Shown here one piece after another: positions 25,531 through 30,436 of a DNA stretch of 43,481 nt; positions within the stretch are counted from its first letter, which is position 1, and the number at the start of each line of letters is the position of its first letter. Origin of the DNA: a virus. The notes below the pieces were generated by a model. That model ran no database searches. It saw only the letters and a program-made list of their open reading frames with translations, and was not told where the DNA came from. A program made the translations under genes and the position numbers. The DNA lies in IMG/VR virus record IMGVR_UViG_3300032893_000108, positions 1-43,481 of that record; one strand, given 5' to 3'.

Positions 25531-25713
25531 CACCGTCACTTTCCGGTGGGTATGGCGGCCAATCCGCCTATGCCTACCCGATATGTATTCCTGGCTATTG
25601 CTATCCCTGGCCTCATCTCTGAAGCTGCCATTAGTCTGTGGCTAACAGATTAGAATCGGACATACCGAATCGGTGGGTTACAGTAAAGTAACTAGCCCTC
25701 TGACATCACAGAG
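25531..25713 (-). ncRNA. Structured late leader: six consecutive hairpins
   Basis: Downstream of the leftward promoter and before the first gene lie six simple perfect or near-perfect stems: 25698-25713 (CTCTG/CAGAG), 25677-25692 (GTTAC/GTAAC), 25664-25674 (ACCG/CGGT), 25631-25653 (9 bp with two or three wobbles around TCTGT/ACAGA), 25554-25568 (GGCGG/CCGCC) and 25531-25548 (CACCG/CGGTG). They would lie in the late mRNA 5' leader. A regulatory leader, antiterminator RNA or packaging signal is possible. It is not a tRNA: no proper T-arm or 7-base anticodon loop is present. Confidence 0.45.
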
Positions 25714-25765
25714 TAGCCCTACACTCTTAGGATTATATAGTATATATTCGTTGTAAGCAAGTAGT

Positions 25766-25796
25766 ATTCTTTAGCTAACAGAGATTCTTTAGTTAA
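25766..25796 (-). repeat. Direct repeat at the late promoter
   Basis: ATTCTTTAGCTAA (25766-25778) and ATTCTTTAGTTAA (25784-25796) differ by one base and are 18 bp apart. On the minus strand each contains AAGAAT; the upstream copy supplies the proposed -10 of the late promoter. This could be a duplicated -10 or a paired operator. Confidence 0.5.
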
Positions 25797-25812
25797 TACA
25801 ATTAGTTGTCAA
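25784..25812 (-). promoter_or_regulatory. Sigma70-like promoter for the virion block
   Basis: On the minus strand TTGACA (25812-25807) is followed after exactly 17 bases by AAGAAT (25789-25784). The -35 is perfect and the -10 matches four of six positions. Transcription would start near 25777 and run through the hairpin leader into the virion genes. Confidence 0.55.
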
Positions 25813-25987
25813 TGTAAGATTTTGTTTACAGAATTAGCTGAGGTTAGTCAATTAACCGCCCGTACAGTTTTGTACTAGATATTAGGAATCATAAATAAGT
25901 TATTGACATTCTTAGGCAAACATGCTGTTTTAGGGGTAAAACCTAAAAATTAGGAAAAATTTGTGAGCGATTAGTGCACTTCTTTTT

Positions 25988-26015
25988 CTCCTCCCCATTT
26001 TCTCCCCTACCCCCT
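25988..26015. other. C-rich tract (G-quadruplex potential on minus strand)
   Basis: The plus strand has C-runs in CTCCTCCCC, then CTCCCC and TACCCCC. The complement has G-runs of 5, 4, 4 and 2, which could form a two-tetrad G-quadruplex. A similar pattern occurs in the loop of the hairpin at 27677-27732. Confidence 0.5.
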
Positions 26016-26222
26016 ATTAGCTAATACATATAGGCTAATAATAATAAGCTCTTAGCTTATGCAATAAGCATGCCAAGAATATTAAGTCTTATGTGTCTAT
26101 CCTATTATGTATGTATTACTATGTTATAACTGGTATTAAATAATTAGTGTTTTATGAGGAGGAGGCGCTGTTAAAACCTATGATTATTCAATCTCTATCT
26201 ATTATAGTCCCAAAAGTAATAC

Positions 26223-26262
26223 TGTCAAAGTGCTGACATGTTTATTCTTATACTTCTACTAT
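26223..26262 (+). promoter_or_regulatory. Possible rightward promoter with overlapping inverted repeat
   Basis: CTGACA (26233-26238) and TACTAT (26257-26262) are separated by 18 bases, a moderate sigma70 match. The -35 is part of an inverted repeat TGTCA-AAGTGC-TGACA (26223-26238), which could be an operator. This is a weak call. Confidence 0.3.
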
Positions 26263-26366
26263 CCAATACTTACAACTACTAGCTATAACTTTTACAATTA
26301 TTTCCAAATTGTAATATGGAATATCAATAACTTACAGTTGGCATACCGGATGCATTACTATATATT
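26261..26366 (+). promoter_or_regulatory. Rightward promoter P1 with conserved upstream boxes
   Basis: TTGGCA (26338-26343), a 17-base spacer and TATATT (26361-26366) form a sigma70-like core. The same bases also fit the sigma54 -24/-12 pattern: GG at 26340-26341, ten bases, then GC at 26352-26353. Upstream boxes ATCCAATA-TTACA (26261), TTTACAAT (26291) and TCAATAACTTA (26324) recur at identical spacing at 27539-27644. A perfect inverted repeat TTACAATT-7-AATTGTAA lies at 26292-26314. It would drive the gene at 26383 and those after it. Confidence 0.55.
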
Positions 26367-26382
26367 TGAAAGGTAGGTGGTT

Positions 26383-26544
26383 ATGAAAGTAAGTTATCAA
26401 GGATTAGTTAAAGTATTTAGAAATTTTAAAAAAGATAACATTCCTGTAGAAGATTGGGCGGATGCTTTAGACATAGATTCAGATCAAGAAGTTGATTATA
26501 ACGATATATTGAATGCTATTGATCAAGTTACAAAAGAAAATTAA
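26383..26544 (+). CDS. EF-hand-like small protein
   Basis: A 53-aa protein. Residues 30-41 (DIDSDQEVDYND) match an EF-hand calcium loop: Asp at positions 1, 3, 5, 9 and 12 with a hydrophobic residue at 8, though Gln replaces the usual Gly at 6. Helices on both sides (VEDWADAL and ILNAIDQV) complete one helix-loop-helix. It is the first gene after promoter P1, with an AGGTGG site. A calcium-binding or pseudo-EF-hand regulator is possible. Confidence 0.6.
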   Translation: MKVSYQGLVKVFRNFKKDNIPVEDWADALDIDSDQEVDYNDILNAIDQVTKEN

Positions 26545-26585
26545 GGAGTTATAAAATGATGCATTAATATGTATATGAGGTGATT

Positions 26586-26801
26586 ATGAAAAACCAAGAA
26601 GCTTACAACTGGTTAACTGAAATAAACGCTCACTGGGGTAGACAAGATAGCAACCATATCTATGTATGGGTTAGTGGTTATAAACATGCAGATTGTTATG
26701 AAGTTTATGCCAAAGCTTTAAATAAAGCTGGTATGAGACTTATTAGTGAAAACTTTGATAAGATTTGTGGTAAAACTAAACTTATGTTTAGACATAAATA
26801 G
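26586..26801 (+). CDS. Hypothetical small protein
   Basis: A 71-aa protein with a strong GAGGTG site before ATG 26586 (GTG at 26580 is a less likely start). It is rich in Tyr, Lys and His (AYNWLTEINAHWGRQD, IYVWVSGYKHADCYEVYAKAL) with an alpha/beta pattern. No family recognised. It is the second gene of the accessory block. Confidence 0.55.
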   Translation: MKNQEAYNWLTEINAHWGRQDSNHIYVWVSGYKHADCYEVYAKALNKAGMRLISENFDKICGKTKLMFRHK

Positions 26802-26810
26802 GGGTGTAAA

Positions 26811-27089
26811 ATGAAGATATTAAATCATAAGTTCTTAATTGAATTCAACAGTTTACAACCAATCACACACTTCCGACTCCACAGATACCCACATTATTCT
26901 CATTTAGTTTGGTGGAAGCTTAGTGTGTTATTCGGAGTCGAGAATACTTGCAATGAATGCAACGGCGAAACAGAGCTTGGTGAAACAGTATGTCAATCCT
27001 GTTATGAGAATAATCATTGTGAATGCGGACAGCGGTTGGAGGATGCATACGGAACTCCAGGTGATGGGTTCTGCGTTCAATGCCGATGA
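26811..27089 (+). CDS. Zinc-ribbon-like protein
   Basis: A 92-aa protein with an N-terminal hydrophobic/basic half and a Cys-rich C-terminal half: CNEC, CQSC, CECG and CVQC, enough for two zinc sites. It may bind nucleic acid or protein. It overlaps the kinase-like gene by four bases (ATGA). Confidence 0.55.
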   Translation: MKILNHKFLIEFNSLQPITHFRLHRYPHYSHLVWWKLSVLFGVENTCNECNGETELGETVCQSCYENNHCECGQRLEDAYGTPGDGFCVQCR

Positions 27090-27508
27090 AAATTATCTAT
27101 CTACTCATAGGATGCCCGGCTACAGGGAAGAGCTGGGTTTGCAACCAACTAACAGATCTGTATAACTATATCCCACATGATAATTATTTAGGTAAATCTG
27201 AGCAATATCATTTAGATACTATAGAACAGTCTGCTAACGCTTCAGATAAACCAACCTTAATCGATACGCCATTATTTATTTCTAAGTTTAAAGTTAACCT
27301 AGAGGCTAAAGGTTTTAAAGTTATCCCTGTATTCATCAACGAGGATCCGTTTGTCATCGCTCAAAGATACCTTCAGCGTGAGCATAAACCCATCCCTAAG
27401 GGTCATTTGACCCGTCAGCGTACATTCATTCAAAGAGCTAAAGAGTGGGGCGCGTTCATTGGTACATCTACGGAAGTTCTTGAGTATTTAAGGAAACAGG
27501 TGTCATGA
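27086..27508 (+). CDS. P-loop kinase-like protein
   Basis: A 140-aa protein with Walker A GCPATGKS at 9-16, an adenylate/polynucleotide kinase-like layout (IPHDNYLG, TLIDTPLF), and an Arg-rich region near the end (RYLQREHKP, RQRTFIQRAKEW) like a lid. It probably phosphorylates a nucleotide, nucleic-acid end or small substrate. I chose the ATG that overlaps the previous stop. It ends ATGA-coupled to a possible 43-aa gene. Confidence 0.7.
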   Translation: MKIIYLLIGCPATGKSWVCNQLTDLYNYIPHDNYLGKSEQYHLDTIEQSANASDKPTLIDTPLFISKFKVNLEAKGFKVIPVFINEDPFVIAQRYLQREHKPIPKGHLTRQRTFIQRAKEWGAFIGTSTEVLEYLRKQVS

Positions 27509-27636
27509 AAGTAACATGTCTAACAACTACCTTCAGGTATCCAATAGTTACAGATAGTATCAATACTATTTACAATATCCGAAACATTCAAGACAGTCTA
27601 TTCAATAACTTAAGATTGGCACTCAAGTTGCATTAG
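27505..27636 (+). CDS. Possible 43-aa protein overlapping promoter P2
   Basis: The frame starts at ATGA overlapping the kinase-like stop and is open for 43 codons (start MKVTCLTTTFRYPIV, end LALKLH). It lies over the conserved boxes of promoter P2. The corresponding P1 sequence is also an open frame with a similar pattern (YPI.T, NNL.LA), so some of the shared sequence could come from an old coding duplication. It may be a real small gene or a remnant. Confidence 0.35.
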   Translation: MKVTCLTTTFRYPIVTDSINTIYNIRNIQDSLFNNLRLALKLH

Positions 27637-27644
27637 TGTATATA
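27539..27644 (+). promoter_or_regulatory. Rightward promoter P2, partner of P1
   Basis: TTGGCA (27616-27621), a 17-base spacer and TATATA (27639-27644) form a sigma70-like core. TTGGCAC-TCAAG-TTGCA also gives a near-ideal sigma54 -24/-12 element (GG 27618-27619, GC 27630-27631). The upstream boxes ATCCAATA-TTACA, TTTACAAT and TCAATAACTTA are shared with P1 and, like P1, box 1 begins 77 bases before TTGGC. It would transcribe the long hairpin at 27677 and the small genes after it. Confidence 0.55.
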
Positions 27645-27676
27645 TGTAAGTTGTATGTAAGCGGAAGAATAAACAA

Positions 27677-27732
27677 GAGCAGTAAGTTAGCTACCTATCC
27701 CTACCCCCTGCCCCTTAGTTAGCTTACTGCTC
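27677..27732 (+). other. 17-bp stem hairpin with C-rich loop
   Basis: Bases 27677-27693 pair with 27716-27732 over 17 bp, allowing two G.T pairs (left arm starts GAGCAGTAAG, right arm ends CTTACTGCTC). The 22-base loop is almost all C and T, including CCCTACCCCC. It lies in the leader of promoter P2, upstream of AGGAGG and the gene at 27753. It is not followed by a T-run, so not a simple terminator; a regulatory RNA, replication or packaging element is possible. Confidence 0.6.
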
Positions 27733-27752
27733 TAATTACATAGGAGGCTGTC

Positions 27753-27845
27753 ATGCTTAACAACATTATTAAGATACTAAGTGTATGGTTTAACAGCCCT
27801 CGTAATATGAAACGCCGTTGTAGTGGTTTAGACATCACTGCGTAG
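27753..27845 (+). CDS. Small 30-aa protein
   Basis: A 30-aa protein after a good AGGAGG site. It has a hydrophobic N-terminal half (LNNIIKILSVWF) and a basic Cys/Arg-containing tail (RNMKRRC). It lies just after the large hairpin. Function unknown; it may be membrane-associated. Confidence 0.5.
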   Translation: MLNNIIKILSVWFNSPRNMKRRCSGLDITA

Positions 27846-27862
27846 CCAACATAGTTGGTTGA

Positions 27863-27877
27863 TCGAGCTTTGCTCGA
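27863..27877 (+). other. Short perfect hairpin
   Basis: TCGAGC-TTT-GCTCGA is a perfect 6-bp stem with a 3-base loop, between two tiny genes. It lacks a T-run. It may modulate translation or RNA processing. Confidence 0.4.
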
Positions 27878-27889
27878 AATAGAGGATTT

Positions 27890-27979
27890 ATGAATATCAT
27901 AATTTATGGATTACTTGGAATAGCAGCATGGACTGGACTTGAAATGTTACTAGATTATATATTTCTGAGGAAACAATGA
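27890..27979 (+). CDS. Tiny membrane peptide, 29 aa
   Basis: A 29-aa peptide with one hydrophobic helix (IIIYGLLGIAAWTGLEMLL) and a short RKQ tail, preceded by GAGG. Its stop overlaps the next start (ATGA). It is one of a run of tiny membrane peptides and may alter the host membrane or a membrane protein. Confidence 0.5.
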   Translation: MNIIIYGLLGIAAWTGLEMLLDYIFLRKQ

Positions 27980-28083
27980 TTATAGCGCTTGTTGGAAGTT
28001 TAATAGGGTATTTAATAATCCACAGCATTGTATCCAAACTTGATACAATCTGTATAAAAGAGGAGAAGCACCATGAATACTAA
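27976..28083 (+). CDS. Tiny membrane peptide, 35 aa
   Basis: A 35-aa peptide coupled by ATGA to its upstream partner. It has an N-terminal hydrophobic helix (IIALVGSLIGYLIIHSIV) and a charged tail with KEEKHHE. It overlaps the next gene by 11 bases. A membrane-targeting role is inferred. Confidence 0.5.
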   Translation: MIIALVGSLIGYLIIHSIVSKLDTICIKEEKHHEY

Positions 28084-28255
28084 CGTAAAACCATTGTTTA
28101 ATTACAAATTCGAGAAGCAAACTGTGTTATATCATATCTACGAAGGAGCTTATAGAATAACTAGTAAGCCGATGAGTTTAGTTGCGATTAAAACGCTTAC
28201 TAAAACTATACGTAGACTTGAGGCATCTGGATATCGTATTATCCGTGCTAACTAA
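28073..28255 (+). CDS. Hypothetical small protein
   Basis: A 60-aa basic protein with a strand-like N-terminus (YKFEKQTVLYHIYEGAYRI) and a C-terminal helix (IKTLTKTIRRLEASG). An AGGAG lies upstream of the ATG. Unassigned. Confidence 0.5.
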   Translation: MNTNVKPLFNYKFEKQTVLYHIYEGAYRITSKPMSLVAIKTLTKTIRRLEASGYRIIRAN

Positions 28256-28273
28256 CTTTTTAGGAGGTGGATT

Positions 28274-28333
28274 ATGTTAATAGATTTAGTAATCGCATGG
28301 TTTATATACATCACTTGGATTCGACCGAATTGA
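28274..28333 (+). CDS. Tiny membrane peptide, 19 aa
   Basis: A 19-aa peptide (hydrophobic LIDLVIAWFIYITW, then RPN) preceded by a strong AGGAGGT site six bases before ATG. The ribosome site is much better than chance would suggest for such a short frame. Third member of the tiny membrane group. Confidence 0.45.
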   Translation: MLIDLVIAWFIYITWIRPN

Positions 28334-28340
28334 GGTTGGT

Positions 28341-29276
28341 ATGAAATACAAACTTATTAATAAAACTAAAGTTTTTAATGGCGTTACATTGTATCAAATA
28401 CAAGCCTTAGTTTCATTTTCTAATATTCAAAAAGGTGAGCTAGGTGGGTGGATAGAAAAAGAAAGTAATCTTAGCCAAGAAGGCAATGCATGGGTCTATG
28501 GCAATGCACAGGTCTATGGCAATGCACAGGTCTGTAACTATGCACGGGTCTATGGCGATACACAGGTCTATGGCAATGCACGGGTCTATGGCAATGCACG
28601 GGTCTATGACAATGCACTGGTCTATGGCAATGCATGGGTCTATGGCGATGCACGGGTCTATGGCGATGCACAGGTCTATAGCAATACACGGGTCTCTGAC
28701 AATGCACTGGTCTATGGCAATGCATGGGTCTATGGCGATACACAGGTCTATGGCGATGCATGGGTCTATGGCGATGCACGGGTCTATGGCAATGCACAGG
28801 TCTATGGCAATGCATGGATCTATGGCGATACACGGATCTATGGCAATGCATGGGTCTATGGCGATGCACGGGTCTATGGCGATGCGTGTATTATTTACGG
28901 AAAGTGTGATTTTGATATAAAAAATAATTTACGAAAATTAATAAGTTGTAGTTTGAATATTGTTCCTTCACACTATGTTAAAGGCATAGCTATTTATAAA
29001 TTATACAAAAAAGTTCGAAAAGTACACAAAAATACTTACGTTTCATTATATGATACTAGCTTTCAATATTCTGATGGAAAGGTAGTGACACAGTCTATAA
29101 CAACTGATGATCCGCTAGTCTCCTGTTCATCAGGTATACATGTGTCTACCCCTAATTATCGGAATGGAGGAGATACATTAATAGAAGTATTAGTTAAAGA
29201 AACAGACATCTTTTGTTGCATGGACGGTAAGATCAGAGCATCTAAAGTCAAAGTAATTGGTGAGGTAAAATTATGA
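28341..29276 (+). CDS. Hexapeptide-repeat (left-handed beta-helix) protein with C-terminal domain
   Basis: A 311-aa protein in three parts. The N-terminal part (YQIQALVSFSNIQKGELGG) is shared with the protein at 30429. Residues about 48-182 are about 22 hexapeptides of the type A-x-V-Y-G-N/D, with Val and Ala at the spacing of a left-handed beta-helix, so about seven coils. The C-terminal domain, ending SGIHVSTPNYRNGGDTL and KIRASKVKVIGEV, resembles the DUF5758/DUF7666 type found after such repeats in phages. It probably trimerises. Function unknown, perhaps a surface, anti-defence or scaffold protein. Confidence 0.7.
   Translation: MKYKLINKTKVFNGVTLYQIQALVSFSNIQKGELGGWIEKESNLSQEGNAWVYGNAQVYGNAQVCNYARVYGDTQVYGNARVYGNARVYDNALVYGNAWVYGDARVYGDAQVYSNTRVSDNALVYGNAWVYGDTQVYGDAWVYGDARVYGNAQVYGNAWIYGDTRIYGNAWVYGDARVYGDACIIYGKCDFDIKNNLRKLISCSLNIVPSHYVKGIAIYKLYKKVRKVHKNTYVSLYDTSFQYSDGKVVTQSITTDDPLVSCSSGIHVSTPNYRNGGDTLIEVLVKETDIFCCMDGKIRASKVKVIGEVKL
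28482..28886. repeat. 18-bp tandem repeat array 1
   Basis: About 22 copies of an 18-bp unit close to GGCAATGCACGGGTCTAT, varying at a few positions (AAT/GAT, CAC/CAT, GGG/AGG, TAT/TGT). It encodes the hexapeptide repeats in frame; because the unit is 6 codons, copy-number changes keep the frame. All other frames are also largely open, producing spurious long frames on both strands. Confidence 0.9.
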
Positions 29277-29746
29277 ATAGATATCATATTAACACTAAAA
29301 TATTAACTGCCTTAAACCCTTGCCCGGATAGGCTAGATAATTGGGTTAAACACTATAACAACTTTAACGGAAGCATATTCCGTTTCCTAAAACTAAAAAA
29401 GATTACCGCAAAAGATAAGATTTGGGTATTCCTAAAATTAACTTCCCGAGAAAATAAAGAGTACTTTGCAATTGATTGCGCTTTTTCAGCTATCAACCAC
29501 GTGAACAATGCTGCTGCTTCTGCTGATGCTGCTGCTGCTTATGCTGCTGCTTATGCTGCTTCTATTTATGCTGCTACTGCTGCTGATGCTGCTTATGCTG
29601 CTGATGCTGCTGCTGCTGCTTATGCTGCTGCTTATGCTGATGCTGCTTATGATGCTACTTATGCTGATGCTGCTTATGATGCTGAAAGATCGAGACAAAT
29701 AGAAGCTATTATTTATTTACTTAGAACAAAGTATGATAGTGACTAA
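29273..29746 (+). CDS. Ala-rich repeat protein
   Basis: A 157-aa protein. A normal N-terminal domain of about 78 residues (RYHINTKILTALNPCPDRLDNW, FRFLKLKKITAKDKIWVFL) is followed by an Ala/Asp/Tyr repeat helix of about 60 residues, then a charged C-terminal helix (RSRQIEAIIYLLRTKY). Such Ala-rich helical proteins occur in phage accessory regions; a relation to the 'putative immunity' type is possible but unproven. It is ATGA-coupled to the preceding gene. Confidence 0.6.
   Translation: MNRYHINTKILTALNPCPDRLDNWVKHYNNFNGSIFRFLKLKKITAKDKIWVFLKLTSRENKEYFAIDCAFSAINHVNNAAASADAAAAYAAAYAASIYAATAADAAYAADAAAAAYAAAYADAAYDATYADAAYDAERSRQIEAIIYLLRTKYDSD
29509..29684. repeat. GCT-rich codon repeat
   Basis: About 175 bp made almost only of GCT, GAT and TAT codons, a near-trinucleotide microsatellite encoding Ala with scattered Asp/Tyr. 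It also keeps other frames open (Leu/Met-rich and Ser/Ile-rich), which are not genes. Prone to slippage in multiples of three. Confidence 0.8.
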
Positions 29747-29800
29747 ACATAAACTAGTGGGAATATTTTTAAGCATTTCACTCTGTGAAGGAGAGAGTTT

Positions 29801-29986
29801 ATGAAAACGGAACGTATGCTTATAATCGCATTAGAAGAGCTTAAACGAGCCGTGGCTGACAAGAATTTGCTTCGCGTACGTGATTTGTTAAGCTACATAG
29901 CAATGCTACGTAGAGAACGTATAGAGAATTTAGAACATGAGAATGCTTTATTACGATTAAATAACAGATATAGGAAGGTATCATGA
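29801..29986 (+). CDS. Small coiled-coil protein
   Basis: A 61-aa protein, almost all helix, with heptad-like Leu spacing in the second half (MLRRERIENLEHENALLRLNN), suggesting a leucine-zipper-like dimer. A GGAGAG site lies upstream. It is ATGA-coupled to the next gene. Function unknown. Confidence 0.55.
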   Translation: MKTERMLIIALEELKRAVADKNLLRVRDLLSYIAMLRRERIENLEHENALLRLNNRYRKVS

Positions 29987-30213
29987 GAATAAATGCTAAA
30001 AAGCAACATAAAAAAAGAATGATAGAATACCATAAAAGAAGAAAAAAAGAAAGGAAAGGAAGGCCTTATTATGATATACCATCTATACAGATTTACAGAT
30101 CGCGAATAACTGGCAAAGTTTTAGGAGATCCAGAAAAAGTAATAAATAAACTTTTAATAGAAATAAAAAGATTAAAAGAATTGAAAGGGGCTTTTTATGC
30201 CATATATTCATAA
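29983..30213 (+). CDS. Small very basic protein
   Basis: A 76-aa protein with a Lys/Arg/His-rich N-terminus (KKQHKKRMIEYHKRRKKERKG) and a helical C-terminus (VINKLLIEIKRLKEL). It probably binds nucleic acid. It overlaps the DUF6899-like gene by 17 bases. Confidence 0.5.
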   Translation: MRINAKKQHKKRMIEYHKRRKKERKGRPYYDIPSIQIYRSRITGKVLGDPEKVINKLLIEIKRLKELKGAFYAIYS

Positions 30214-30436
30214 ATCTAGACGAGACTATAATATAGATCATGAAACTACGCCCGGTGATTTGAATTACATGATTACTATATTGTTAGTTAAATACTGGAA
30301 GTTCTCGGAACGGAATTATCAGTCTATTAATGATATCATAGGCGCTCTTGAAGGTGCGAAACTTGAGTTTTATCGCAGAATAGCTGTGCCATATGAGAAT
30401 ACTAAGCTTTCGGAAAATGGAGACGTATATGAATAA
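30197..30436 (+). CDS. DUF6899-like protein
   Basis: A 79-aa protein with the pattern of a widespread small phage family: MPYI near the start, PGDLNYMITILLVKYW, YQSINDIIGALEGAKLEFYRR, and a C-terminal PYENTKLSENGDVY. The family is common in phage genomes and of unknown function. It is probably all-helical. Its end overlaps the next repeat-protein gene. Confidence 0.75.
   Translation: MPYIHKSRRDYNIDHETTPGDLNYMITILLVKYWKFSERNYQSINDIIGALEGAKLEFYRRIAVPYENTKLSENGDVYE

Larger units (their letters stand above)
25466..26382. other. 917-bp divergent control region
   Basis: This non-coding stretch separates the leftward virion block from the rightward accessory block. It contains the late leader with six hairpins (25531-25713), a leftward sigma70-like promoter (25784-25812), further inverted repeats (GGTTA/TAACC 25842-25857, GTACA/TGTAC 25862-25875, TTTTAGG/CCTAAAA 25928-25948, GCTTAT/ATAAGC 26055-26069), a C-rich tract (25988-26015), several TTAGCTAA-like words and the rightward promoter. 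AT-rich spacers with many repeats often hold phage origins; no origin is proven here. I see no convincing gene over 50 aa. Confidence 0.6.

Noticed and set aside
25431-25622. 63-codon plus-strand frame in the late leader
   Set aside because: It runs through the hairpin leader against the direction of transcription, has no ribosome site, and looks like GC-rich non-coding sequence.
25631-25720. tRNA-like segment on the minus strand (GGCTA...TAGCC ends)
   Set aside because: The ends can pair, but there is no T-arm with a normal loop, the central loop has 6 bases rather than 7, and the outer stem has mismatches. It reads better as separate hairpins.
28471-28869. Minus-strand His/Arg/Pro-rich and plus-strand Met/His/Ser-rich long frames over the repeat arrays
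   Set aside because: They follow automatically from the stop-free 18-bp unit; they have no ribosome sites and no normal composition.
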